Below, in pieces: positions 46,616-59,061 of a stretch of 64,000 bases of DNA. Below the pieces are notes generated by a model, which was not told where the DNA came from, made no database searches, and worked only from the letters and a program-made list of their open reading frames with translations. Source of the DNA: Anaspis maculata (lineage: Eukaryota; Arthropoda; Insecta; Coleoptera; Scraptiidae). The DNA is taken from assembly GCA_949128115.1 (NCBI GenBank), contig OX421962.1, positions 59,809,787-59,873,786 on the forward strand, given 5' to 3'. Position 1 is the stretch's first letter, and the number at the start of each line of letters is the position of its first letter. Both the position numbers and the translations under genes were made by a program.

Positions 46616-46734
46616 GCCGCTTTCGTTTTGCGCCAGGAGCTGCTCCGGGTAGACTGCACGACGGCCCCGCTGGATCTACTTTCTTTGTCTAGTGATCTAC
46701 CCCGAGTAGCTCCTGCTGGCAAAACGAAAGCGCC
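46616..46734. repeat. ~119-bp hairpin MITE
   Basis: gccgctttcgttttgcgcca and its complement, with ggagctgctccgggtaga mirrored as tctaccccgagtagctcc. Confidence 0.85.
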
Positions 46735-46996
46735 TAATGTTGGTAATATGGTCTATAGAATTATATAGAAAGGGAATGGGAAAATTTCGTCTAGATAAAT
46801 CAAAAAGAGTACATTTATTGGCTTATTCAGAATGTAAAAAGCAAATGTACGCTATTTTATTACCTCAAAAAGAGTGCCCACATGTATTCTTTGGTCTTTG
46901 GAGAGTACAGTTGGTAACTATAGGCTGTCTGATTTCTACATGCTTCGAGTGAGCTGTTGTTCTGTATTTCTGGTCGCCATCGGCCGATCGCAACCT

Positions 46997-47459
46997 GGGT
47001 TGCGTTCGAGAACTACACTATTCTGCGATTTTTACATTTTTGGAGTGGGGGTATCAAGTAAGGCAAAGTAACTACCACTTTCCGAACGATTTTCGCTGTG
47101 CTGGAAATGTCACTGTTAATCTCACTGATTGGCAATCGCAGTGCTGTTTAGTTTCGAAGTAAAGTAGGCTTTTCTGATGAAGTACCCATTTTTATAGGTA
47201 CTGCCTACCACGTAAGTACCCAATCGAAACGATTATGGTCAAATTAAAAAAAGTCTGACAGAGAAATATGTGGGGTGCTGAGGTGCGCATGACGAGTAAC
47301 TTTCACAACGCTAGGAGGTCCTGCGAATTTTGTCACATGAACGCGACACGTTTTGAGTTCTCGAACGGTTCACTGCGTTACCGATAGTGCGCGAAGAAGA
47401 GATCTCGAACGGTCATTTCTGCAACAATCGCAGAATAGTGTAGTTCTCGAACGCAACCC
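46997..47459. mobile_element. TIR element, GGGTTGCGTTCGAGAAC ends (463 bp)
   Basis: GGGTTGCGTTCGAGAACTAC, then an actattctgcgat block, mirrored on the right. CTG on both sides can be read as a 3-bp duplication, but the end base is ambiguous. No transposase. Confidence 0.75.
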
Positions 47460-47482
47460 TGAATCGCAGAAACAGGAGGTGC

Positions 47483-48152
47483 CATGGGCGCCCGGAGGGG
47501 GGGCAAGGGGGGGCACTTGCCCCCCCCCCTGGCTCTGGAGCAGCTGAATAAATTCTTCCTTACGAAAAAATTTTTTTTTTCGAGAAAGGAAAAAAAAATT
47601 CATTTTCGAAAGAAAAAACTTTGAGAAGGTAATTTACATTTTCTTGAATTGCTAGAGCAATTTGAAATTTCATTAGGCTTCTACCTAAATTAGATAGCTA
47701 CCCGTAAAGTCATAAAATAGGTAGATAGGTAGGTAGGTAGGTATTAGGTAACGATCTGCAATTTGTGCATTCCAGCTACCAGCTCCACTGCCCAATATAG
47801 GGTGAAATGATTATGTTATTTTTTCCGTTTGGTATAAACACTGTAAAGAGCTTTGGATTAAAAGCAGTTTATTATCAAAACATTTCTAAGAACTAATAAG
47901 CCACTAAAAAGCTGCACTAGGGGTTCACCTGCACCTCTGGTTTAAAACACTAGGGGTTTTTTCAAGATAATGAACGAGTGTAACTATTGACCTGGCTATT
48001 TTGAAGTAAATTTTTATACATTTTGTCCAAAAAACAAATTTTAATAAATTTCTAATCTAAAGGACTTCGCAAATTAGGCCAGGTAGGTATGTGACGTTCT
48101 CTAACTAAAGCTATTTGCCCCCCCCCTGACAAAAATCCTGCGGGCGCCCATG
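47483..48152. mobile_element. hAT-superfamily non-autonomous element with 8-bp target duplication (670 bp)
   Basis: Ends CATGGGCGCCCGGAGG and the complement of CATGGGCGCCCGCAGG. The duplication GGAGGTGC is exact at 47475-47482 and 48153-48160. Internal G/C runs flank a non-coding middle with a TAGG tract (near 47720-47740). An 8-bp duplication with such ends is the hAT hallmark. Confidence 0.9.
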
Positions 48153-48456
48153 GGAGGTGCTTTCCTCTTACAACCTGAACTAAGTATTTTGACCTAAGTT
48201 GCTAGTGGTATCTCACTTTCGCGCATGTGATTCCTCGCTCTTTCTCTCTCTAACTTGGATCATATCAGTGAGTTTTGTTGTAAAAGGAAAGTGCTTAATA
48301 TACCACCTTATTCTTCGTAACCCGCCTTCTTTAATTGTTTGTTGAGTTGCATACTCGCCCGACGTAGAAAATATATTTTTTCTACTACTAGCCGTGAAGT
48401 ACATCATTATTAACCTCTTCCTGGATTAGAATGGCGTTTTTCTAGTAGTAAAAAAA

Positions 48457-48586
48457 ATACTATATAAACCACGGTCGAGAAAATTATTATAGCTTCAGCG
48501 CCTTATATCCCTCAGCTGCGCTTCGGGATCTAAACTGGCGCTTCAGCTATAATAATACTTTCTCAACCTTGGTATATAATATACTA
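48457..48586. repeat. ~130-bp hairpin MITE
   Basis: gtcgagaaaattattatagc and its complement lie around tcagcgcc/ggcgcttc, with TATATA-rich borders. Confidence 0.8.
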
Positions 48587-48654
48587 TTGTGTGGTTCTCA
48601 AATTTCAGTGATTTTTTTCTTGAAAACGAGTGGATAATCCGCAATTTTTTTTCG

Positions 48655-48865
48655 CATAACCTTCTTGGACACTGTTTTTAGTCCATTCCCACTTTTGAAA
48701 TTGTTCAAATCGCGATCTACCGCCGATCGCCGGAAATACACTGCGTGACTTTAATAATTTTTACCTTAAAAACTAGTAAACTTCCTTTCACTGAACCTTC
48801 TTGGACACTGTCTTCAGTCTATTATTCCTACTTTTGGAATTATCAAAATCGCGTTAGGTAGGTAC
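48655..48865. repeat. Direct repeat, ~139-bp period
   Basis: aaccttcttggacactg recurs at about 48659 and 48798. Each is followed by a cagtc/tagtc block, cacttttgaaatt or tacttttggaatt, and aaatcgcg. Confidence 0.7.
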
Positions 48866-49053
48866 CCTTATTAGGTACCATTAACCACTTTATGCCAGAA
48901 AATGGGAATAAAAAGTAAACACCCGGTCGGTGACGTGAAAAATACCATTTATTAAGTATTGTAATTTTTAATTATTTTCACATGGAAATCTCCAAAACCA
49001 GATTTCAAAGAATCCTCGATCACCTCAACACGCTTTAACCAACTTTAAGTATC

Positions 49054-49126
49054 GTTTCCGTGGAGTAGTGGTTATCACATCCGCCTAACACGCGGAAGGT
49101 CCCCGGTTCGATCCCGGGCGGAAACA
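49054..49126 (+). tRNA. tRNA-Val (anticodon AAC)
   Basis: A 73-nt cloverleaf. The acceptor stem is GTTTCCG with CGGAAAC and discriminator A. The anticodon stem is TCCGC/GCGGA with loop CTAACAC, giving anticodon AAC at 49087-49089. The T arm is CCCGG-TTCGATC-CCGGG. The D stem has one A-A mismatch. There is no intron. The B box GGTTCGATCC is good, and a T-run starting at about 49131 can terminate Pol III. It is most likely functional. Confidence 0.95.
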
Positions 49127-49129
49127 ACT

Positions 49130-49145
49130 ATTTTTTATTTTATTT
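49130..49145 (+). terminator. Pol III T-run terminator of tRNA-Val
   Basis: Six T residues, then further T-runs, begin within 10 bp of the tRNA 3' end. Confidence 0.7.
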
Positions 49146-49149
49146 TTTT

Positions 49150-51015
49150 CGAAATTTTGATTCAGTTCTTAAATACATAGGTACTTGGATTTCTTGTAAA
49201 TAGTATAATTTTTTCACAGATGGCATGGTATAGTAACACGCTTTGTTTAGGAAAACTAAACGTAACTAAACATAATTTAAAAACTGAAATTATGCTACTT
49301 ATTTATTATACCTAAATAAATAGGTACGCTGATACGCACGAAGTACAAACAACAGCAAAACGATCCCCATTAATCCCAATAGGTACCTATCATTCATTTA
49401 AACAGTTGAACATTATACAGGGTGTCTCAAAGTTTGCGCGTTCGGAATCCAGAGCAAAGCAAAGCTAAGCTCGATTTGGCTTACCAAAAGCATTTAGTAT
49501 TAAGCGTTTTCAATTCCGCGGCCGCCAAAGATGCACATTATTTTGAAGCAACGTGTAGATCTCGGTAGAGATAGATAAATATAGGTACTACTTATATTTA
49601 ATAGGTACCTACCCGCTATTTTTGTTATTTCAGAAGATTTTATTGAACTCCTTAGAGCAGTATAGATTAAAGGAGGGATCAAATGACGAGGGAAATAATA
49701 TGAGAAATTTCACAGTGACCCTTTGGTGCCTATGAATCACCTTGTACGCCTGCAGCTTTAGCTACCTTTACTTAGGCAGCAGGTTCAACGTTTGAAACGT
49801 TTGCGTAGGTATTGATCCGTGTCATTCTTTTTCTCGTTCGTTCAATTATTAAAATTTTTATTATTTCATCAATATTATGATTAGGTAGGAGTACCTACCT
49901 AATGCCCGGTTTTATCAACAAAAATTATTAAAGGGTAATCTAACGACTTAGCTAGCGATTGCATGGATTTTCTGCAATATGTACCAATAAAATGAATCAG
50001 GTACCCTACTGCTTGCACCTCCACCCTTTACCTACTTATAAACTTGGCGTTACATTTTTCAACCGATCGGTGTTTTTGCTGAAATTGAAACCATCTTTCT
50101 AACACTTTACCTAAATTAAAAACATTGATGTTGATAATCAAAAATTTTGATTTGGTACAAGAGTTGTTTTTTTTTTTCATTATAGGTGGTAGGTAGGTAC
50201 TGACTGAATGTTCTCAATGAGATTGCAACATTATTTTGAACTAATGAACTACACGCGCTTCTGTCCTCAGTTGTTCGACAGCCGCGCGGTGGATTACACT
50301 CAAACACCTGCGCTGATGTTGAAGTTAAAGTTACCTCTACCTGGTGTGTCTTGATAGAAAGTGCGTTCTCACTTTTTTCCACAAGTCACCGGAACTCCAG
50401 CAAAACTTGACAGTTCACTTTTGGATTTTATTTGAACGCGTAAGTGATCTTAAAAAACAAAAAAAATCCTTGTTGAATTTCCTTGTAAATCAGAACGAAT
50501 TTTCTTCTGTTGAATTTTGCCATGTGCGCTCTATGAATATTTATGCAAAGTCAATGATTAGATAGCTGCACTGCAACCTATCATAGGTAGATATACCAAA
50601 GTTTGTACCTTCCTGTAATAATAATAATAATAATTAGTGAGTGATTTAATAATGTGAATATTTTATGGCCTAACGCCAACAGGAATAATAAATAGTAGAT
50701 GAACATCAGTGGAATAAACAAGGCAAAAATAATTCCTAGCATAGTTCTAGCACCAATTAGATTCTTTAAAATTTTATTTTATAAATGCTTGTTATTCTGT
50801 ATAGAATAGGTTGATTCAAAAGTGTCGGACCAAAACAACATACAGTATACTTAATGGATTTTTTATGAACCTGACAAAAATTATCAAAAAACTCAAGCTC
50901 TTATTTTTGAAGTTATGAAGGGTCAAAAAGTGGCCCTTCGAACTTTGAACCCTTCTTTAAAATGTTCTGGTTGACTGGTGGTGCAAGAGTTATTAATAAA
51001 AAGTGTCAAAGTTTA
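49150..51015. other. Intergenic DNA, unassigned
   Basis: tacagggtgtctcaaagttt at 49418 has the head of the CAGGGTG group; a caccttgtac near 49739 could be its decayed right end. TAGGTACCTA motifs are frequent. No gene. Confidence 0.4.
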
Positions 51016-51017
51016 AC

Positions 51018-51608
51018 GTATGGTCCGAAAGTTTTGGGAAATTGTTTAATTAAAGCTAATAACTTCCTATGAATAGTCTTTATTTTTTAACTTAATACTG
51101 CAAAAATTAACATCATATATGTATAACAATAACAAATTCATATTCACGATATTGATAATGGACCATTATCTTCGATGGATTTCGATTTTCTTCTGCCATG
51201 TTCCATAATTCTCCAGGATCGATTTCTCCAATGCGAAATTCTTTAATGTTATTGAAAAAAAATGCGACGCCGTAATTGGTCTTCATTTGCAGCTTCCCAT
51301 CTCTTGTCGTATACTATCCTGCTCAACACTTACCAAAAATCTTATATTGGTCGAGCTTGCGGTACATTGGGAGGCAGGAGCTCAAAGAAATTAATCCTGT
51401 TGTTGTCCAGAAAATGATCGAACATGGCAGCAGAAAACTGAGAGCCATCAAAGATAATGGTTCATCTTCAATATGTTGAATATGAATTTGGTATTGCTAT
51501 AGATGATGTTTGTTTTTGCAATATGTACCTACTTATCAAGCTACAAAATCAAAAATATCCAAAAAAGTTATTAGCTTTTAAAAATTTCCCAAAACTTTCG
51601 GACCATAC
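51018..51608. repeat. Palindromic element, TATGGTCCGAAAG ends (~590 bp)
   Basis: gtatggtccgaaagttttgg on the left and its complement on the right, then aaagctaataactt mirrored. The open frame at 51276-51479 in its centre is not recognised. Confidence 0.78.
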
Positions 51609-51614
51609 ATTAGT

Positions 51615-53035
51615 AGGTGTGTTCTAGGTTTCCATTTACTATACGATTCATGAAGTAAAAAAAATCCAAGTTCTCCCAGTCTATCTAAAAAAATTCCTTG
51701 GTACAAAACCGTGTGATCTTCTGATTCACATCATCGAGGAACCAGCCGCACCAAATAGTGCGGTAGCACTTTGGAAGAAAAATAATTTCCGAGGTTTCTG
51801 ACTTACCTTGACAGAGAAACGGAAAATCACAACATATCCAGTTGTAGGTACTTAATACTTATTCATAATTCTGCCCCAACACTTCAATTAATTCTTTTGA
51901 ACTAACGAAACTAGAAGGGTTCCAAGGCACTACCTTTTGACCCTTCGTACCAATCGTACCATCAAAAGTAAAAGTCCAAGGATTTTTTTTATTTTCAGGG
52001 CTTTATAAAGGACTATTATATTGATCCGACGCTTCTGGATCACCTGTTTAAAAGTATAGGTACGAGTAGGTGCCTAGGTAGGTACTTTTTATACAAGTAC
52101 GCTGTCATCAGTAGCTAAGTAGCTACTGAATTAAATGTATGAATGGAAAATAAAGAAAGAATTAATAATTAAATAGGTATGTACTTATACCCACCAACCC
52201 ACCTAATCAACCTGTTGAATAATTTTATTTCCAAATACCTACCGGCAGAATATTAAAGATCTCAACGGGTATTTCCACGAAACCCTGAATATCTAGTAGG
52301 TAGTTACTAGTTACTACCAGCGTTACTACTAATCGATCTGTCAAAAATGTGTCGAACGTATTTTAGAGGTTATTTGTCAATACTTTTCTTCAAAATTTCT
52401 GTGTTTCCTGACTTTAAATTCGATGCAATTTAGGGTTTTCGACGAACATTGTGCTCATGTCCATGAACGATTATGGGTAAGCCAACTTCCTGCAATGTAA
52501 AGTACCTACAATAGAAATAGTAATTTTTACCTTGCTACCTTCCTTCAAAATGCTATCAGTACGGTGTAGTGTGCCTATATTCAACTTTCTTATAAGCAGA
52601 CGTAGAGGTAGGTTGGTAGGTCCAATTCTGCTATACAAATAATCAAAAAATTATTATGTCTGCATCGTAATATTTATGTAACATAGGTACCTACTTCACT
52701 TCTTGAACCGACTAATGTCTTCCTGCACCAATGCCCATGCGCCTATGGCCGGTTGCCCAAAAGATCCTAATTAAAGCTAACTAGGGATCACCTAGATTTT
52801 TCTTTTGGTCAACGAACCCTACAAATCCATCTATAGCAATGTGACAGTCAGCTGTAGTAAGGCACGAACCCAAATCTCAAATTACTATAGAGGTGTCCGA
52901 GGAAGTGTCCTAACTAGGTACTGTCCTAGATTTAACCGATTATTAAGAAAAACATGACATAATAATATTTTGCATCTAACTCGCTTCCTAAGAAACAATT
53001 AAGGTATTCAAATTTAAAAAAAAAAAACTACTTTT
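51615..53035. other. Intergenic DNA, unassigned
   Basis: 51615-51650 resembles 33797-33830 (aggtgtgttctaggtttcca), the head of a decayed family. Dense TAGGTAGGTAC-type motifs. No gene. Confidence 0.4.
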
Positions 53036-53045
53036 TTGCCATAAT

Positions 53046-53358
53046 CAGGGCCGTCTTAAGCGGGCGTGCAACTCGTGCATGGCACAAGGGCGGCCAGACT
53101 CAGAGGGCGGCATTTCGGGGCAGAAATGCGTTTTTTCTTTTTTTTGCTTTTTATATTTCACCTCCACGGCCGCCCCTGAACATTTTGAAAGGTTCAAAAT
53201 GCGAAAATTGCAATTCCAGTCGCTGTTTCTGTTATTCCAATAAAATAAAATTCAAATTAAGGGAGCTATATATATACAAAATTCAACTTTAAAAATGGAG
53301 AAAGGGGCGGCCTAACAGTTTTTGCACGAGGGCGGCCAAATGTCTAGAGACGGCCCTG
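53046..53358. mobile_element. hAT-superfamily non-autonomous element with 8-bp target duplication (313 bp)
   Basis: Ends CAGGGCCGTCTTAAGCG and the complement of CAGGGCCGTCTCTAGAC. GCCATAAT is exactly duplicated at 53038-53045 and 53359-53366. Internal gggcggcc blocks are present; no coding. Confidence 0.92.
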
Positions 53359-53392
53359 GCCATAATTTCGAGAAGAGATCAAGAAGATATAC

Positions 53393-54569
53393 CAGGTGTC
53401 CTGAATTAAGTGTTACAAAATTCACGGGGAGATAGAAAATTAAAAAATAAGGGGACTTTTCTTAACAAACATATCCTCTGAAACGTTAAGCAACGGAGAT
53501 ACAGGCCTTCAAGTTGTTTTTTGAAAACAATTTTTTTTTTCATAACTTTTGAATCGTTCAACGGATTTCATTCAATTTCGAACCTAAGGTTACTAAAACA
53601 AATTTCTATTGAATAATAATAACGCATTTCATCAAGAATTTCAAGAGGCGAAGTTAATAGTGGGTACCCTCCCCCCTTTCCCCCTATTTTTAACCGTCAC
53701 GAAAATTTTTGGAAACGGTTCCAATTTTTGGATTCTACGTTCAATTTGAAAAAAAAGTTATTCTCGCAAAATTTGGATTAGATGCTTCATTTTTGAGAAA
53801 TTTGGGTTTGAAACTTCGGAAAACATCTCAAATTCGCCACTTTCCAGGGCCCAAATTGGTTTTTCCTGAAAAACTCCATGTTTCTCAGCAAAAATGGTGG
53901 TTTATCAACTTAAAACACCCAGAAAATTCATTACAGTTGAGGAATCATGAGTTTTTTTGGATTTTAATTTTTAAGCGAACTTTCGATTTACGAAAGTTTC
54001 GATTTCGTGGCGAAATGTTTTCCAATGTTTCAAACCTAAATATCTCGAAAACGAAGCCTCTAATCAAAATTTTGCAAGAGTAACTTTTTTTCAACTTGAA
54101 CGTTTAATTCAAATATAGAAACCATTTTCAACAATATTTAGGGGGGGTTAAAAATAGGGGGAAAGGGAAACGGTACCTCCTATTATCTTCGCCCCTGAAA
54201 TGCGAAATGCGAATGCGTTATTATTTTTCAATAGAAACTTGTCTTAGTGAACTTCAGTTTGAATTTGAATAAAATCGGTTGTACAGTTCAAAAGTTTTAT
54301 GAAGAAAACTGTTTAAAAAAAAAACCTTTGAAGGCGTGTATCGCCGTTATTATACCGTATGATCAAAAACATTCCTCCTCCAGGTAGGCTGTGGTCTGGC
54401 CATTCTCAGGCAAACGAGGCTGATTTTAGCCAGGCCACAGCCTGCCTAGAGGAGGAAAGTTTTTGATCATACGGTACGTTTGCGAGGCGATGCTTATTGA
54501 TAAAAGTCCTCTTATTTTTCAATTTTTTACCTCCCTGTGAGTTTTGTAACACTTACTCCGGGACACCTG
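53393..54569. mobile_element. CAGGTGTCC foldback element, copy 1 (1.18 kb)
   Basis: The left CAGGTGTCCTGAATTAAGTG mirrors the right CACTTACTCCGGGACACCTG. The arms share cggggagatagaaaatt-type, ggagatacaggccttcaa-type and aataataacgcatt blocks. The frame at 53709-54083 lies in the loop/arm and has no known domain. Confidence 0.88.
54352..54478. repeat. Hairpin MITE inside the copy 1 right arm
   Basis: accgtatgatcaaaaacatt and its complement, then cctccaggtaggctgtgg mirrored. It breaks the right arm between ccgttatta and acgtttgcgagg, a junction that is continuous in copy 2. Confidence 0.85.
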
Positions 54570-54578
54570 TACACTGTA

Positions 54579-55620
54579 CAGGTGTCAAGAAATTATTGCA
54601 ACAAAATTCACAGGGAGGTAGAAAATTGAAAAATAAGGCGACTTCCTTAATAAAAATACCCTTGAAAACGTAATAACGGAGATACAGGCGTTCAAAGTTG
54701 TTTTTTTGAAACAGTTTTTTTGCATTACTTTTGAACCGTTGAACCGATTTCATTCAAATTTGAAGCAAAGTTTACTCAAATAGGTCTCTATTGAACAATA
54801 ATAACGCATTCTACCAAACATTTTTAGTGGCGAAGATAATAGGGGGTACCTCCCCCTTTTCCGCCTATTTTTTACCACCCTGAATATTTTTCTAAATGGT
54901 TTCAATTTTGAATTAAACGTTCAACTTGGAGAAAGAAGTTACTCTTGCAAAACTTTGATTAAAGGCTACATTTTCGTGATATTTGCCTTTGAAACTTCGG
55001 AAAACCTCTCGAAAACACCACTTTCAATTTCAAAGGCATTTAAAATTATAATCTAAGAAAACTCAAGATACCTCAACTGAAATAAGATTTCTAGGTGCTT
55101 AAGGCTAATAAACCACCATTTTTGCTGCAAAACATGAGAGTTTTTCAGAAAAAAAAAATGGGGCCTGGAAAGTGGCGATTTTGAGATGTTTTCCAAAGTT
55201 TCAAATACAACTATCTCGAGAATGAAGCCTCCTATCAAAATTTTGCGAAGTAACTTTTTTCTCTAAATTGAATGTAGAATTCAAAAATTGAAACTATTCC
55301 TAAAACAGTTCAGGAGGGTGAAAAATGAGGGGGGGGGGAAAGGGGGAGGTATCCCCTATTATCTTCGCCCCTAAAAATGTTTGCTGAAATGCGTTATTAT
55401 TGTTTAATAAAGACCTGTTTCAGTGAACTTTGGTTTGAAGTTGGATAAAATCGGTTAAACGGTTCAAAAGTTATGCAAAAAAACTGTTTTAAAGAACCAA
55501 CTTTGAAGGCCTGTATCTCCGTTATTACGTTTGCGAGGGTCTTTTTATTAGGAAAGTCTACTTATTTTTTAATTTTCGGTCGCCTTGTGAATTTTTTTGC
55601 ATCAATTTCGGGACTCTCTG
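54579..55620. mobile_element. CAGGTGTC foldback element, copy 2 (1.04 kb), adjacent to copy 1
   Basis: It starts 9 bp after copy 1 and shares its blocks: caaaattcacagggaggtag, cgtaataacggagatacagg and aataataacgcatt. Its right end (cgggactctctg) is more decayed. Confidence 0.82.
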
Positions 55621-55624
55621 TCTA

Positions 55625-56210
55625 AAAAAATACCCTCTCTATAAGTATAGGGTATATAACTTTGACATCCTGTATCTTTCTTAGGAAGCACGACATCTCT
55701 GGAGGCTGTGAAGTTTTACATATGCGCTAGAAATGAAACGTTTTTCAAGTTAAATCGAGTTAATAATATCTAAACGTTTATTATCAATTTATCAATGTTC
55801 AATGATAAATGATAATCTACCATATAAAACTCACCCGGACTTCAAAAACACATGATTTCTAAGCAAAAATGTCAAATTTTACAATTTAATAGCTCTACTT
55901 TAAACAGTAGATAACTATTTACTATTAATGTATAGTAGGTACAATTAAAATGAAATTACATCTTGGGCGGCTGTGAAATTTAACATTTGCGTTGTTAGAA
56001 GTAATGTGTTTTCCGGAGTCCGGAAAAGTTTTATACGCTAGATTAGGGTCTATTCTGTTGTTATAATAATTTTCTGAGCCAGGAGGACTAGGAGAATCTA
56101 TTCACAAAGTTTTATCGGTTAAACCTGGAACACCTTATATATGAACACCACCTATGAATACAGGTGTTCATTCTGAATTACCATATTGATCTCCTGTGAT
56201 AAAATGAATT
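55625..56210. other. Intergenic DNA, unassigned
   Basis: AT-rich with no features found. Confidence 0.4.
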
Positions 56211-56214
56211 TATA

Positions 56215-56397
56215 ATTTAGGCAGGCTGTGCCAGAAGGAACGTACATCAAGAAACTACTAAACTGGGTGGAACGTCGCTGTCAGTACATGCACAGCACAA
56301 CGACAACGAGTCTTTAGTGAACGAGAAGTTGAAAAATAAGCCTGTTAAATTTGACTAGGTCCAAAATACGTTTTAAACGTCACAGTCTGCCTGAATT
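56215..56397. repeat. TIR MITE, AGGCAGRCTGTG ends (~183 bp)
   Basis: aatttaggcaggctgtg on the left; the complement of aattcaggcagactgtg on the right. The interior is not palindromic. Confidence 0.65.
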
Positions 56398-56399
56398 AA

Positions 56400-57240
56400 G
56401 AATGAATTTAATCACACGATAGATAGATGCGTGTACCTATCTATGTTTATAGGTAGACAATAATCCAATCTTTATTGTCTTGTTTCTACTGGTTCATTCA
56501 AACTTCTTGGTGTCGGGCTGTCGGGAAATTATCGCAACGACAGGATTTTACCAACGATCGCTGACACTGATCTCCCGTCGACTGTCGACAATGACCATTC
56601 AAGAGTAGCAAACCCAGAAAATAATAGTTTTTGAAGCTTGTCAACAAAGTGAGCACAATTTGTTTTCTTGCTTCACCTATTTTCGTATGAAGGATACAGT
56701 GTACACTAATCAAATTAGTCAAATTACCTTCCAATTAGCTATCATGCTGTTATGGAATCTTTTTTTATAATTGTAACAAATCACATCATCTAGGTATCAC
56801 ACATTATTGATTTATGAACCGTTGACATTGATGGATTTGCATACATAATTTTGAAAGGTGGGTGTAGAAAACGTGGAAAACAAAGGAAATTTAGGACTCA
56901 TTCAGCTATCAAGCTCCATGAAAACGGAAAACACAAACACATAATCGAGCACATAATTATTTTATTTCAAATGCTATCGCCAGAAAAATGTGTGAATGTT
57001 TTTCCTATACATTTATTTACCTGGCTATCTGCATAACATTCGTAGGAGATTGGCAGTTTTGTTATCGATGGAAAAAAGAATTTTTCCATTCCTACTAAAA
57101 CGCAAACTTTGTCCTTACGTACAGGTGCAGTGGAGAGCACGGAATTTCTTGCATCAAATTTTTTTCATTCCAGAAAAAGTGCTGAAGGAATCTTCACATA
57201 GCATTTTCACCATGAAGCCAGGAATGGGGCCTTTTTTTTT
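56400..57240. other. Intergenic DNA, unassigned
   Basis: Short frames only (56498-56734 minus, 56851-57247 plus), with no recognised domain or splice structure. Confidence 0.35.
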
Positions 57241-57307
57241 GGAATGACAAATTTGAGGTACGATATTCCGCGATTTTCACTGATCCTGCTCAAAACGCCT
57301 CATATTA

Positions 57308-57532
57308 TTAGTTTAGTGGGATGGAGCGTCGTGGACTCTTGGGAGGTAAGGGGAGGCGCACGATCAGCTCAGAATGTGACATAATTGAATAAACGTCGTA
57401 AACGGGATATGAGAACAACATTTTTCGCGAAAAAGTCTTTTTTTTTTAATTTAAGGGGGCCTTGGGGGCCCCCAAAAAAGCCGGGGCCCTGGACATAGAC
57501 CCTTCGGACCCATGCCTTAAGACGGCACTGTA
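57308..57532. repeat. hAT-like fragment related to 44997-45450
   Basis: gtgggatggagcgtcgtgga matches the 45390 block, and aagacggcactg (57521-57532) is the complement of cagtgccgtctt at 44997. ggggccc blocks are shared. The left end was not found. Confidence 0.55.
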
Positions 57533-57534
57533 TC

Positions 57535-58945
57535 TTGGATTTCACTTTCCCTACCCCTACTACTGGTGATTGTGCTGGATTTTTGTATTTGAACGCGCGT
57601 GCGTATTACTGTTAATGTTAACTAGATACCTACTACATAACCGACGATACTCAACTGTCGAGCAGATGATAAAATTTGGTTTATGGGATGTTTGGTTGTC
57701 ATCTGTCAAATGGAAGGGAGTGTAACTGTCAACAAATGACAGGATAACAGGACAAATGCAACTCAATTTACGATATGTTATTTGAAAGCCCTTGGAAAAC
57801 TGTATTCAGAACAGTTTTGAAAGTGTCTACTAGCTGTCAAATTCTGTCAAAAATTGAAAAAAAGTCACAATTCAAGACCTTAACATTTATAACTCAAAAA
57901 CTACCCGATGAACTCGAACCAAATTTTGCGAGAAGCAACACAACGAAAAAATTGAGTTTAGCCTCAAGTCGGAGTTTTCAACCATTGCGTTGTCGGGTGC
58001 TATGAATTTTCAAACTCTCCGGGCCAATATCTCTCGAGAAGAATATTCAACAGTTGTTTTTGACTGGAACGACGTGCGCTCGGTACTCTTGACTCACCTG
58101 AAATCTCCCGTCCTGCCGGAGATCGACTTATTCGAAAAACGAATTTACACATTTTATAAAATGCAGCGCAAACTTCGCCTTGTGATGGGTCCTACCAAAT
58201 AGAGGTGTCGACGTGTCGGCTACAGACCAATGACTATGGAGTTTACTGGCCTGGAGAAACTGGAAATTCAACTTTTATCCCGAAAACCCATGTTCGCAAA
58301 AAATTAAACAATGGGTAATAAGTTCTTGAACATTTTCCGGCAGTTGTTTTCTTGATTTCCCGAAAGTTTTTCAGTTTAGAAATTCGAAACCTCGGTGAGA
58401 TAAATCATTGAGCTCAATAAAATAAGTCGTAGTTAGCGCAGTCGCGATTTTCTACCATTTTCCGTTCGGCCGCTATGAATTGAAAAAGTTTTGACTAACA
58501 ATCAAACTAGGAATGCTTTCATTCCCAACTCCACTGAGACTCCAGAGTCTCATGGTCTATCTAGGTCGTCACAAGGATGTGGTCGTCACTCGTCAGGAAT
58601 GCATCGAGAGCGCTGGACTCTAGAGTCTAGACTTCTTTAATCACGAATCTTTGACATTTGTCAGTCAACATTGAAGGTTATGTTCAATTGTTCAGTGGTA
58701 TTCTATTCACCACTGAACATAAGAGTGTTTTTTTTTGTTGGAAGCGACTCAGCCTTGTGCTATTCTTTGCTTAATGTCCCTCCTACTCCTGCCGTCCTGT
58801 GTGATTTGACTGCCCAAAAGTAACATAGCAATGACAACCAATCATCATCAACGCATTCCACTTTTGGCAGCCATCGTGTGGCGGGGAAAATTAATTTGAA
58901 TCGCGAATTTTTCCTTTCCTAAAGCTCTATTACACTAGGTATACA
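57535..58945. other. Intergenic DNA, unassigned
   Basis: No gene is supported. The frame at 57990-58202 has no recognised domain. Confidence 0.35.
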
Positions 58946-58949
58946 CAAT

Positions 58950-59050
58950 TTATTGTACAATTTCTTGAACAATCCGCCAAAATAGTGTCAAAAAACAATG
59001 AACTTGATTGTTGATTTGACAGATAGTTCAAGAAATTGTACAACGAGTTG
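58950..59050. repeat. Short inverted repeat, ~100 bp
   Basis: tgtacaatttcttgaac and its complement surround aatccgccaaaatagtgtca. That block recurs in the opposite orientation near 32280. Confidence 0.7.
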
Positions 59051-59061
59051 TACAATAATAC

